This document shows positions 7,831 through 16,302 of a stretch of 18,314 nucleotides of DNA, piece by piece. Source of the stretch: an uncultured bacterium (GTDB taxonomy: Bacteria; Bacteroidota; Bacteroidia; Bacteroidales; Marinifilaceae); NCBI GenBank assembly GCA_905215395.1, contig CAJMQA010000027.1:1-18314 (forward strand), given 5' to 3'. The notes under the pieces are model-generated. The model did not search any database. It saw only the letters and a program-made list of their open reading frames with translations, and was not told the origin of the DNA. The position numbers were made by a program, and so were the translations under genes. Numbering within the stretch: the first letter of the stretch is position 1; the number at the start of each line of letters is the position of its first letter.

Positions 7831-9147
7831 TTAATACTTCAATTCGAATCTCATAAAAGCGCCCCCCTCCGGGTCAAGCATTTCAATATAGTTGATCATC
7901 TTAGGCTCACCTTTGGTAAACCTATAGCCCATATTATAATTAGTGAACTGTCCGTATGCAGTTCCAGGCAAATTAGCCGGTTTCTTTCCACAAATCCCGA
8001 GCAAACGGACATTCAGATCCGAAAAACCGAAATAGTCATCCAGAATAAAAGCGAAAGGATCCAGATTCAGGATATCATACTTTATTGATTTTTCATAGGT
8101 AAAACTAAAACCTTCCTCCTTACCCACTTTGTCATCCCAGGCTGTTGTCAGATTTCCATCCTGATCATAAGCATAGTTGTCTATACCCCACTTGGCGAGG
8201 AATCCATTTTTGTCGTATTCATAAGTATATTCCTGAGGCTTACTGTCCAATGTAATCGTACTGCTTGCCACCCTTCCATTCGCATCCAAATTATAAACAT
8301 AAGTTCTGGTTTTCGATATATTCTCCTCTTTATACTGACAGGTCACCTCTATTTTGGAGGCTCCATATTTGACTACATATTCCCTGCCAACACCATCCTG
8401 AGTTCTTGTAAACGTCGCTATCCGACCCTCTTTATCGTATGTAAACTTATAGGTATATACAAACTCAATCTTCTCTGTAGCATCCTCTGTATAACCCATT
8501 TGACAAGTAATTGTCTGCACTCTGGGTATCGGCCCTTTCACAGTAAACTTACCCAGTTCCCACTCGCCTTTCTGCATCAGGAACACGAGATAGTCCGTAT
8601 CCAGCGTCAATTCCGGCAAAGTAAACCGAATCCCATTTTCCACATGCTCAATGTCTTTGGCCGGTATCTCGACAGCACTGCCTGTTGCCGGCCTGAGGGA
8701 TATTTCGCAATCTTTTGCAAAATCCTTTCCTCCGATCAGTATCATTTCTCCCACACGAGCTTCTTTAGGCACTTCTATTTCGGTCACCGGACATACCGCT
8801 TCGAGTTTGATTTTACCCAGCTCATACTCTGCGTCTTTGATTTTCAGTACAATGGTATATTCACCCGCCTTAACATCTGCAGGGACGGTAAATACCAGAT
8901 CCACGGCAGTCACCGTTTTCACAGTTGCCTCTTTCAAAGCGGCATCAGCCCCCTTGAGGAAAATTTTGCTCTCTTTTGGAAAACCTTTCCCCGCCACCGT
9001 AACATCCTTACCGATTCCTCCGGTTTCCGGAACTTTATATTCAGTTACCGGGTTTACAGGTACAGGATCTTTTTCTTTTCCCTTATCATCACAAGCTGCA
9101 AATACAGCCATAATGCATACTAACAATAACAAACCGATTTTTTTCAT
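7831..9147 (-). CDS. IPT/TIG-domain lipoprotein with DUF4595-like C-terminus
   Basis: A 438-residue lipoprotein, lipid Cys19 (lipobox FAAC). The residues after the Cys, DDKGKEKD, are acidic and resemble the lipoprotein export signals that send Bacteroidetes lipoproteins to the cell surface. Two immunoglobulin-like IPT/TIG domains follow, about 33-118 and 120-205; the first contains GKDVTVAGKGFPKESKIFL and the second VGEMILIGGKDF. From about 225 to the end the protein is rich in YD-type strands (YKFTYDKEGRIATF, YEYDKNGFLAKWG, YAYDQDGNLTTAW), like RHS/YD repeats and the Bacteroidetes DUF4595 family, whose typical tail with LLGICGKKPANLP is also seen. IPT-domain lipoproteins in SusCD operons are often surface substrate-binding proteins, so that is the likely role. 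It is the last gene of its operon, 41 nt after the peptidase gene and just before the terminator. The ligand is unknown. Confidence 0.88.
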   Translation of the reverse strand: MKKIGLLLLVCIMAVFAACDDKGKEKDPVPVNPVTEYKVPETGGIGKDVTVAGKGFPKESKIFLKGADAALKEATVKTVTAVDLVFTVPADVKAGEYTIVLKIKDAEYELGKIKLEAVCPVTEIEVPKEARVGEMILIGGKDFAKDCEISLRPATGSAVEIPAKDIEHVENGIRFTLPELTLDTDYLVFLMQKGEWELGKFTVKGPIPRVQTITCQMGYTEDATEKIEFVYTYKFTYDKEGRIATFTRTQDGVGREYVVKYGASKIEVTCQYKEENISKTRTYVYNLDANGRVASSTITLDSKPQEYTYEYDKNGFLAKWGIDNYAYDQDGNLTTAWDDKVGKEEGFSFTYEKSIKYDILNLDPFAFILDDYFGFSDLNVRLLGICGKKPANLPGTAYGQFTNYNMGYRFTKGEPKMINYIEMLDPEGGAFMRFELKY

Positions 9148-9188
9148 AGCTTTTATATTTAGGTTTATACTCCATTTTCATTCGTAGT

Positions 9189-11963
9189 TTATTTTTTCCG
9201 GCTTCGGATCACCACATCCTGACACTCTGCCGTATCAAAAAATTTCCGGGCTACCTCCTTTACTTTCCGGGCATTAATTCTATCGATCACTTCCTCGAAT
9301 AATGCCGGATCATCCAGATTTTTACCAGTATCCGCATAATACCGCAAAGCCTCCATCCAATGGGCATTCCCACGGTTTTTCAGCATTCCTGCACGTCCTT
9401 TCTTCATCATCAGCACTCCATCTTCCACCTCAGTTTCATCCATCCCATCTGTAATTAGGTTCCGGATCTGTTCATGAACGAGCGCGCGCATCCGGTCGCC
9501 TTTCTCCACCGATGACTCAAAACTGATGCCCAGGAACTGCCTGCGTTCAGGCTCCATGCCGTAGGACAGTCCAACCTGCACCCCATAGGAACCGCCCTCT
9601 TCTTCCCGGATAATATCCCGGTAACGATTGGACAAAACCATCCGGAGGATGTCCAGGCACAGATTCTCTTCCGGTTTCAGTTTCAAGGTATTGCGGTATT
9701 CGATATTGACCATATATTTCTCATCGGGGATATTGGCTTCTATGGTCTCTGTGAAAGATCCTTTTTTACGGAAATCGTATTTCACCACCTTTTCCTTGCG
9801 GTGAACACCCGGCAATGCTCCGAGGTAACGGGCCACCAGCTTCCTGGCCTCTTCCCGCCCGATATTACCCACCAGGTAAAAACGGAAGTCCGAAACGTTC
9901 TGAAAACGATCCTTGTAAATCCGGACCATCGTATCGAACGACATGGCCTCATAAAAACGGCTATCTTCCTTCCACAAACGGGGCGAGTCTTCCATCTTCA
10001 GGCGGCGGAGCTGTTCCTGGATGGTATCGTTCACCGTGGGCGGTGTATTCTGTACTTCCATCTGCGACAAATAAACATATTTATCGAAATCATCCCGGTT
10101 GAAACGGGGTTTATCTATAAACAGATATAACAACCGGAACATCATTTCGGCATCCACCCGGTCACACACCCCGCTCATTCCCTCAAAACCGTCTCCCAGA
10201 CTGATATTTACATTGACCTGATGGCCTTTCAGTATCTCCTGTAATGTCCGGGCATCATGCTTATATACCCCCGATACCATAATCAGGTCGGACAATGCCT
10301 GTGCCGACGGCAAATCTCCGGCATCAAGGAGCGATTTCCCCCCCCGCCGTTCACCCAACAAACTAACTTTCACCCCATCCTGATCTGAGAATTTATAATA
10401 CACCTTACAGCCATTACCTAGGATCCATTCCTCTCCGCCAAGCACCCCGATTTTCTTTTCATGCACAATCTCCCCGCCTCCAACTCTGAAATCCATCAGC
10501 GGCACTGCTTTCACCGTATAATCATCCGGACTGAGTTCTGCCTCCCGGGCCTCTTTCATGATCTGTTGTATCTCCCCGCTATCGGGAAAATCATAAGCCG
10601 GATCATTCCCCTGCATTATAAATACCCAGTTTTTATCGTCCTGATTCCACGAGGCTACCCACTCTCTCAAATCTGCGGCGGTCACTCCTGACAAAATCTC
10701 TTTCGAAACGGTCAGGTCCTCTTCTATGGTAGTAATCGGTTTCCCCTCCAGAAAATTATTCTGGTAAATCTGTACATACACTTCATTCGACAGTTGATCT
10801 TTATGTTTTTCTGTATCGGCAAGCCCTTGCCGGTAAGCTTCCACCTGTTCTTTCAGCTCCTGATCGTTCAGGGCAAAACGATGCACGCGTTCTATTTCTT
10901 CCATCAACTGCTTTAAAGCCTCACGGTCCTTATGAGGATAAGGCTGTAACAGTATATTCCAGACATTGTAATTGCGGACCAGGGGATCATAGCTGACCAT
11001 AGTGGTCAGAAAAACAGGGTCCCGTTTATCCATATAAGCCTGCAAATGCTTCACCATGATACTGTTGTAAAAACGGTTCAGCAAATTGCTTTTCATCATT
11101 TCCCTGGCCGAAGCAAAGGGTTGCTGCCGCACTCGTTTCATCAGCGTTATCGAAGGGGCAGGCACCTCTTTTTCGGTTGCTCTTACATAGAGAGGTTCCG
11201 GATTATCCGGGATTTCATATACCAAACGGGGTTTCGGATGAACCCGTGCCGGAATCGGCTCGAACCAATGTTCCACCATAGCTTTTACCGCTTCCACATC
11301 GATATCCCCGACGATAATCACCGCCTGTAAATCCGGCCGGTAGAAATCCTGATAATAGGCACGCAATTCATCCGGAGTAAATGTATTGATGACATTAGGA
11401 CTACCGATCACATCGTGTGTTGCATATTTACTGTGATTGTACAGGTAAGGATTGGTTTGTTCTGCCATGCGCATGCTCAGATCACGCCGGGTACGACGTT
11501 CCTCCAGGATCACTCCGCGCTCTTTATCGATCTCTTCCGGTTTCAGCAGGAGAAAACCCGACCAGTCACGCATCACCAGTATACAAGAATCCACCAACCC
11601 CTGATCCCGGGCCGGGACACGATTCATGTAATACACCGTTTCGTCCTGTCCCGTATGGGCATTGAATTTCTTTACCCCCCGGCGTTCCAGAAATCGGGGA
11701 ATCCCTTCCCGAAAGCTTTCACTGCCGTTAAATGCCATGTGTTCCAGAAAATGGGCCAGGCCGTTCTGGTTATCCTCCTCCATCAATGCCCCCACATTCT
11801 GTACCAGATAAAAATCGGCATACCCCGGTTCCATCGCTGTATGACGGATATAATAAGTAAGTCCGTTTTCCAATTTCCCGTGTAAAAACCGGACTGCCGG
11901 TTCCTGGGCGAACACAGGCCCTAACAGGAATAAAAGCAAGATTTGTAAAATGACTTTTTTCAT
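9189..11963 (-). CDS. Secreted M16-family zinc metallopeptidase (PqqL/FusC-like)
   Basis: A 924-residue two-half M16 peptidase with a cleavable signal peptide (FAQ|EP, residue 20). The inverted zinc motif HxxEH is intact as HFLEH at 71-75 (general-base Glu74), and the downstream Glu ligand is in GVILEERRTR (Glu154 or Glu155). The first M16_C domain follows near 195-380 (FYRPDLQAVIIVGDID). The C-terminal half has no HxxEH, as expected for the inactive half, but keeps the substrate-clamp segment REEEGGSYGVQVGLSYG (about 780-797). Length and layout match periplasmic M16 peptidases such as E. coli PqqL and FusC, the latter degrading ferredoxin imported by a TonB-dependent receptor. It lies 12 nt after the thioredoxin gene behind a strong Shine-Dalgarno sequence. 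Degradation of peptides or small proteins imported by the linked SusCD is the best inference. The coding strand has a run of eight G at 10345-10338. Confidence 0.94.
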   Translation of the reverse strand: MKKVILQILLLFLLGPVFAQEPAVRFLHGKLENGLTYYIRHTAMEPGYADFYLVQNVGALMEEDNQNGLAHFLEHMAFNGSESFREGIPRFLERRGVKKFNAHTGQDETVYYMNRVPARDQGLVDSCILVMRDWSGFLLLKPEEIDKERGVILEERRTRRDLSMRMAEQTNPYLYNHSKYATHDVIGSPNVINTFTPDELRAYYQDFYRPDLQAVIIVGDIDVEAVKAMVEHWFEPIPARVHPKPRLVYEIPDNPEPLYVRATEKEVPAPSITLMKRVRQQPFASAREMMKSNLLNRFYNSIMVKHLQAYMDKRDPVFLTTMVSYDPLVRNYNVWNILLQPYPHKDREALKQLMEEIERVHRFALNDQELKEQVEAYRQGLADTEKHKDQLSNEVYVQIYQNNFLEGKPITTIEEDLTVSKEILSGVTAADLREWVASWNQDDKNWVFIMQGNDPAYDFPDSGEIQQIMKEAREAELSPDDYTVKAVPLMDFRVGGGEIVHEKKIGVLGGEEWILGNGCKVYYKFSDQDGVKVSLLGERRGGKSLLDAGDLPSAQALSDLIMVSGVYKHDARTLQEILKGHQVNVNISLGDGFEGMSGVCDRVDAEMMFRLLYLFIDKPRFNRDDFDKYVYLSQMEVQNTPPTVNDTIQEQLRRLKMEDSPRLWKEDSRFYEAMSFDTMVRIYKDRFQNVSDFRFYLVGNIGREEARKLVARYLGALPGVHRKEKVVKYDFRKKGSFTETIEANIPDEKYMVNIEYRNTLKLKPEENLCLDILRMVLSNRYRDIIREEEGGSYGVQVGLSYGMEPERRQFLGISFESSVEKGDRMRALVHEQIRNLITDGMDETEVEDGVLMMKKGRAGMLKNRGNAHWMEALRYYADTGKNLDDPALFEEVIDRINARKVKEVARKFFDTAECQDVVIRSRKK

Positions 11964-11968
11964 AAATT

Positions 11969-11976
11969 CCTCTCCT
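11969..11976 (-). promoter_or_regulatory. Strong Shine-Dalgarno sequence of the M16 peptidase gene
   Basis: On the minus strand AGGAGAGG (11976-11969) ends 5 nt before the ATG at 11963. It overlaps the last base of the thioredoxin stop codon. Such purine-rich sites are uncommon in Bacteroidetes, which rely mostly on AT-rich leaders, and it supports this start for the peptidase and strong translation of it within the operon. Confidence 0.7.
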
Positions 11977-13250
11977 TAATTAGTGTTCATTTGCCGGATC
12001 ATTTCCTGAAATTGCTGCATCTTTGCAGGGTCCTGTATCCGCGAACTTTCTATAAAAGCCTGGTTCAGGCTTTGTTTAGCTTTCGTTTCATCGCCGGTAT
12101 GTTGCAGACACTGCCCCAGAATGATCAATAAACGCGTCCGGATTTCAGGCGACTGTCCCTCTTTGATTTCCAACGCTCTGGCAATCCAGGGAATACAACG
12201 GGTATATACCAGATCGGGCATATTGGCCCCATAGACAATGGCCAATTCCTCCAAGGGATTAGTATAGTCGCTCAACTCCACCTGATCGCCCTTTCCGGCA
12301 AAATAGCGGTCCATATTTTCAAAAAAACGGGGAAGGTCGTGTTTATAGAGATGATAGGTCGCGTCTGCGAGCAAAGTAATGGCCTCCTGAACCTTCAGCG
12401 AACCGAATGAAAAACCGGCATATACCTTTTGCAGCTCTTTGTCCATGGCCGCAATCCGGTCTTTATATGCCAAATTACCCTGTTTACACAAACGGATGAT
12501 ATAGCCATTGTTCAATCCGATCAGATAACGGGCCACAACCGCAGTATCAGCAACCTGTATAAAGCGGTCGTAATGCTTCACCACAAAATCAAATACCGGA
12601 TCATTTTTAGAAGTTTGCTGATGATACAGAGTCAGGATGTAAAAATCAGCATCGTTAATCATGTTTTCAAGCTTCTTATTTTTCAGGTAATCCGGAAAAA
12701 GACTTTCGATCCGGACGCTCCATTTTTCGCGGTTATATCCCTCCTGGGTAGACAGAAAAGCAGGAGCTTCAAAAAGCAATTGCTGCTGTGTATCAAAATC
12801 TTTGCGGTTTTTTTTATATTTCTCATACAATTGTTCAAAACCAGGTTCCTCACCCAAAGCGATTTTAGCCTCCCGCAACAGATCCTGGGGAGGCATAAAT
12901 CCCGCTGCCCGTCTCAACTCCTTACCGGCACCACTGACAAAAGCCAGGGTAGGCAATGCCTCCGGCTTAAAGCGTTTCACGATCTCTTTATTTCCCGCTT
13001 TCTCCACATTCAACTGTACACATACAAAACGGGCATTGAAATATTCCCCCACCAGTGAATCGGTAAATACCTCTTTAGCCAGCATTTTACAGGGGGCACA
13101 CCATTCAGCCCAGAAATCCACAAACAAATCTTTTTGCTCTTCTTTTGCTTTTTTCAGAGCTTCCTCATAAGTACCCTGAAAAAAATGTATTTGTGCCCAA
13201 AGCGGCAGACCTATGAAGACCAGCGATACGATTAGTAATGTACGTTTCAT
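11976..13250 (-). CDS. Secreted thioredoxin-like protein with helical C-terminal extension
   Basis: A 424-residue exported protein. A signal peptide (cleavage near WAQ|IH, residue 20) is followed by a thioredoxin domain at about 23-135. The redox motif WCAPC is at 50-54, the cis-proline is in ALPTLAF (Pro100), and the fold opens with EEALKKAKEEQKDLFVDFWAEWC, typical of the thioredoxin_7/DsbD-C-like group. Both active-site Cys are present, so it should be redox-active. Residues about 140-424 contain no recognised domain but look all-helical and TPR-like, perhaps for partner or substrate binding. It has no lipobox, so a soluble periplasmic location is likely. It sits 11 nt after the coiled-coil lipoprotein gene and 12 nt before the M16 peptidase gene. 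Reduction of disulfides in imported protein substrates before peptidase attack is inferred; disulfide repair of operon proteins is an alternative. Confidence 0.92.
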   Translation of the reverse strand: MKRTLLIVSLVFIGLPLWAQIHFFQGTYEEALKKAKEEQKDLFVDFWAEWCAPCKMLAKEVFTDSLVGEYFNARFVCVQLNVEKAGNKEIVKRFKPEALPTLAFVSGAGKELRRAAGFMPPQDLLREAKIALGEEPGFEQLYEKYKKNRKDFDTQQQLLFEAPAFLSTQEGYNREKWSVRIESLFPDYLKNKKLENMINDADFYILTLYHQQTSKNDPVFDFVVKHYDRFIQVADTAVVARYLIGLNNGYIIRLCKQGNLAYKDRIAAMDKELQKVYAGFSFGSLKVQEAITLLADATYHLYKHDLPRFFENMDRYFAGKGDQVELSDYTNPLEELAIVYGANMPDLVYTRCIPWIARALEIKEGQSPEIRTRLLIILGQCLQHTGDETKAKQSLNQAFIESSRIQDPAKMQQFQEMIRQMNTN

Positions 13251-13261
13251 TTTTCTCTGTA

Positions 13262-14065
13262 TTAATTGTTATTCCCTTCCAGATTTACCACAAAGGTGAA
13301 AGCGTCGGTAAATATTTCCGAATGCCCCTCATTCGAGACCTTCACCGAAACCCGATATTCCCCGTCAGGAACATTCACCTCCTGACCCACACACAATTTA
13401 CCTCCCCCTTCGGCAGTCAGGTATTTCGCAAACTCCAGGGCATTCTGTGGATTTTCATTCCAGACCCCTGCAATCTCATAAATCAGCGGCTCTGTTCCCT
13501 GTATTCCTTGCATGGGGGACGTGACCCAGGGGGACTTGAATTTTATTCTACCCTCCAGTTCGTCTATTTCTTTTTGCACCAATAAGGGAGAGGTAATCTG
13601 TAATTCATCGGCAAGCTTATCCAGCTCCGCTTTTACCCTTTGAACCTCTGTCTGTGCCTGATCACGCTCTTTTTCCAACTGTTCCTGCCGGGGATACAAC
13701 TCTTTCTCCAGCTTATCTTTCAGTTCGGCTATCTTCGCATCATCCTGCCCGGGCTTCAATATATTATTCACCGTATCTTCCACAGCCATCACTACTTTCC
13801 CCACAAAATCCTTCACTTCCTGATCCTTTTTCAGAAATTCGGTATTCAGGCGGTCATACTCCTTTTGCAAGGGCCCTGCCTTTTCTTCGAACTCTGCAAG
13901 CACCCCCTTCAGTTCTGCAATCCGGGCGGGAATGTCATAAATCTCCAGCCGGTTCACAGGATACACCGCCTCTTCCGTATACAAATAGCCGATTGTTTCA
14001 GGATTGCAACCACCCACCAAAAGAATGGCCAATAAAAACAGATTAAAATATCTTTTCATCTTCAT
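13262..14065 (-). CDS. Coiled-coil lipoprotein of a SusCD operon, unknown function
   Basis: A 267-residue lipoprotein with signal peptide and lipobox VGGC (lipid Cys20). Residues about 45-175 are highly charged, rich in Glu, Lys, Leu and Gln and without aromatic clusters (KIAELKDKLEKEL, QLEKERDQAQTEVQRVKAEL), and should form a long coiled coil with a break around NNILKPGQDD (100-109). The C-terminal 90 residues are different: SPWVTSPMQGIQGTEPLIYEI and DGEYRVSVKVSNEG look like a small beta-sandwich that could bind ligand. I do not recognise the family. Lipid anchor, helical stalk and terminal beta domain suggest a protein holding a binding module away from the membrane. It follows the FAS1-like gene by 14 nt and precedes the thioredoxin gene by 11 nt. 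The truncated lipoprotein at the left window edge is in the same position of the paralogous locus. Confidence 0.88.
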   Translation of the reverse strand: MKMKRYFNLFLLAILLVGGCNPETIGYLYTEEAVYPVNRLEIYDIPARIAELKGVLAEFEEKAGPLQKEYDRLNTEFLKKDQEVKDFVGKVVMAVEDTVNNILKPGQDDAKIAELKDKLEKELYPRQEQLEKERDQAQTEVQRVKAELDKLADELQITSPLLVQKEIDELEGRIKFKSPWVTSPMQGIQGTEPLIYEIAGVWNENPQNALEFAKYLTAEGGGKLCVGQEVNVPDGEYRVSVKVSNEGHSEIFTDAFTFVVNLEGNNN

Positions 14066-14079
14066 GGATTTTAAATCAC

Positions 14080-14751
14080 TTAAAAATTATTAAACCTGAA
14101 ATCATTATTCAGGGAATGTACCACACCGGTGGTCGTCTGAATATTACTCGAGGCTATCCGTTCACTCCGGGTACCCATCTGATTTTGGCTGGCAATCCAG
14201 AGAGAAAAAGCTCCGGCATCCTCCACCTCGTTATAAGACTCCCGCTGCGTCCAGACAAAAAGGGAACCACGCAGGGCTTCACACTCCATTCCCCCGGATT
14301 CCTGCCAGGTCATGATACCATCTACCGCTTTCTGCGTCCGCAATCCGCGGGGAACCTCCTTCATCAAAAATCTCCTGGGAACAACCAATTTCAGGATGAT
14401 ATCCCGGCATTCCCCTGCCGGTATGCTTTTCACTCCATTCCAATAAAGGGGACTGGATGGCTCCAAACCCTTGTTGTGATTCTGTATATGTCTCTCAATG
14501 CTAAGGTTTGTCGGACCAAAAAAGGTAATCTGTCCATATTCACCCGTTCCGTCGAACAAAGAGCGTAGTTCTGCCCGTTCGGTCATCAGAATAAGAGAAT
14601 CCCAGTTTTCACGGTCTTTATGAAAATATTCCCACATGGTACAATCGTGTACCCCGTTGGCTTTTCCTCCGTCGATATAGTTGTATTTTGTGCAGGAGCC
14701 AAAGCAGAAAACAATCAGGGCTCCCATCAGTACGTGTTTTATTGATGCCAT
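14080..14751 (-). CDS. FAS1 (fasciclin)-like lipoprotein, right-hand locus
   Basis: A 223-residue paralogue of the protein at 68-745. The signal peptide ends in the lipobox FGSC (lipid Cys20). The FAS1-like motif is clearer here: QITFFGPTNLSIERHI (about 74-89) has the conserved Pro-Thr-Asn, and SSNIQTTTGVVHSLNNDFRF (about 201-220) is the closing motif. One FAS1 domain fills the mature protein. The start codon lies inside susD, with a 13-nt overlap identical in length to the left-hand locus, so translation is probably coupled to susD. Cys37 and Cys115 match Cys39 and Cys117 of the paralogue and could form a disulfide. An accessory role at the SusCD complex, in substrate or protein binding, is inferred from position; no ligand can be named. 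Confidence 0.83.
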   Translation of the reverse strand: MASIKHVLMGALIVFCFGSCTKYNYIDGGKANGVHDCTMWEYFHKDRENWDSLILMTERAELRSLFDGTGEYGQITFFGPTNLSIERHIQNHNKGLEPSSPLYWNGVKSIPAGECRDIILKLVVPRRFLMKEVPRGLRTQKAVDGIMTWQESGGMECEALRGSLFVWTQRESYNEVEDAGAFSLWIASQNQMGTRSERIASSNIQTTTGVVHSLNNDFRFNNF

Positions 14752-16292
14752 AACCAGTAAGTATTTTGTTTCATATAGATATTCTTGACAAAAGCAGATT
14801 GGCCTACAGGAAGGTATAAGGCCCCGTTCTCTACATCATTATCACTCAGGGTTTTAAAATTCCCCAATAACTCTTCGCGGTAATACCCGTTGCGGACAAT
14901 GTCATAATACCGTTGTCCCTCTCCGAACAGTTCCCGTTCACGTTCTTTGAAAATTTCTTTCCGCAGAATCTCAGGATCTGTACTGCCCGAATACTTAGGT
15001 AATCCTGCCCGTAGGCGTATCCGGTCGAGATCGTCCTTAGCCGTTGCCAACCCCAAACGCGCCCTGCACTCAGCCCTCAGCAAAATCAGATCGGCCAACC
15101 GCCAGATCACCCGGTTCCCATCCATAGCAATCACCCCGGTATAATCGTCCTGTAATTCCGGATTCGTCTGATAAATAGGCTCCTTCCATTTATTCAGGAA
15201 AGCATATTCCGAATAAACCTTCACAGAATCATCGGGAGATGTGTGTTCATACCATCCCACCTGACCCAGATTGAACCAAAATTCTTTCAGGCGCTGGTCC
15301 TGAGATTCCGGATAAAGCTGCCGCACTGTTTTCACTTTAATTTTTGAAGCATCCACATCGGTTTCTATTTCTTTGGGAGTAGCTTCCATATAAGGATAAT
15401 TGAGCAAAGCCATCCCGGGATAATATTCTTCCAACCTGGTAACATTCAAGCGATCGATATCCAGGGGACTCAGTTCGATATTGAATATCGTCTCTTTACT
15501 ATTACGTACTTTTCCCAGGCAATTTTTTACCATCTGAGCGATATCGGGTTCCAGATCATAGTTCCCGGCCTTCCCCCCGATCACCAGGGATGCTTCCTGC
15601 TCTGCCTTTTCCCAATATTCTTTTTTTCCGTATAAACCACCCATCCAGGCATAGATGTTGGCCAAAAGGGTATGCACAGTACCCAGGCTGGCGTATTGCT
15701 TCGACGTAATCGCAGCTCCATAAGAATCGCTCAATTTTTCATGTATCGGAAGGATTAATGCGGCTTCAGCACACCGGATCGCTTCGTCCAGCACATCCTG
15801 CACCGCCCTTTTGGGCAATGCAAGCACCTCCTCTGAATTGAGAGGGATAGGAACTTCTCCCCATCGACGCACCAGATCAAAATAGGCATAGGCCTTGACA
15901 AAACTGGCCTGTGCCAGCCAGAAATCGGCCCGTTCGGAAGACACATTTTCAAACTGTTCTCTGCTATCACGCATGACATTTGCCAGATAAATCGCATCGA
16001 AATGAGCTTTCCAATTGTCTGTATGATCCAGATAATATTGCCAGTCCAACCGCCGGGCACCTTCGCTCGAACCAGCGTCGTCACAAAACAGACCGGCATA
16101 ACCATACGTATTAATAGACCCCTTGGCTTCCAGACCTCTTTCACCCGCCAGTATCCCATTCATCCAAGTCTCCAGTTCACTTTCATTTTTAAAATACTCC
16201 GATAAAGTAACCGATTTTTCCGAGTTTATTTCCAGCCAGTCGTTACAGGAAACAGACAACAGAGTAAAAATAACAATCCATATCTTTTTCAT
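14739..16292 (-). CDS. SusD/RagB-family outer-membrane lipoprotein, right-hand locus
   Basis: A 517-residue SusD/RagB lipoprotein, the same length as its paralogue at 733-2286. Signal peptide with lipobox SVSC, lipid Cys16, then NDWLEINSEKSVTLSEYF. Core helices include WLAQASFVKAYAYFDLVRRW (about 126-145). The C-terminal domain has RVIWRLADLILLRAECRAR and ELFGEGQRYYDIVRNGY exactly as in the paralogue. The two differ mostly in the middle, about 210-370, and in the loop after CRAR, so they may bind different but related ligands. It starts 10 nt after the susC stop and overlaps the FAS1-like gene by 13 nt. It should form the surface lid of the SusC at 16303-18314. The linked thioredoxin and M16 peptidase point to a protein or peptide ligand, which is inference. 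Confidence 0.96.
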   Translation of the reverse strand: MKKIWIVIFTLLSVSCNDWLEINSEKSVTLSEYFKNESELETWMNGILAGERGLEAKGSINTYGYAGLFCDDAGSSEGARRLDWQYYLDHTDNWKAHFDAIYLANVMRDSREQFENVSSERADFWLAQASFVKAYAYFDLVRRWGEVPIPLNSEEVLALPKRAVQDVLDEAIRCAEAALILPIHEKLSDSYGAAITSKQYASLGTVHTLLANIYAWMGGLYGKKEYWEKAEQEASLVIGGKAGNYDLEPDIAQMVKNCLGKVRNSKETIFNIELSPLDIDRLNVTRLEEYYPGMALLNYPYMEATPKEIETDVDASKIKVKTVRQLYPESQDQRLKEFWFNLGQVGWYEHTSPDDSVKVYSEYAFLNKWKEPIYQTNPELQDDYTGVIAMDGNRVIWRLADLILLRAECRARLGLATAKDDLDRIRLRAGLPKYSGSTDPEILRKEIFKERERELFGEGQRYYDIVRNGYYREELLGNFKTLSDNDVENGALYLPVGQSAFVKNIYMKQNTYWLWHQ

Positions 16293-16302
16293 AAGACACT
16301 CA

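Noticed and set aside
8500..9187. Two overlapping plus-strand open frames opposite the IPT lipoprotein gene
   Set aside because: Both are antisense to a lipoprotein with clear signal peptide and domains; neither shows a domain or signal of its own.
9148..9188. Separate promoter in the 41-nt gap before the IPT lipoprotein gene
   Set aside because: The stretch is AT-rich but has no TAnnTTTG element or paired -33 box, so co-transcription with the peptidase gene is simpler.
11415..11885. Plus-strand open frame opposite the N-terminal half of the M16 peptidase
   Set aside because: It covers the strand complementary to the catalytic zinc motif region, whose sequence is fixed by the peptidase; no independent coding signal seen.
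12429..13058. Plus-strand open frame of 209 codons opposite the thioredoxin gene
   Set aside because: Antisense shadow of a gene with intact WCAPC and signal peptide; composition is biased and without motifs.
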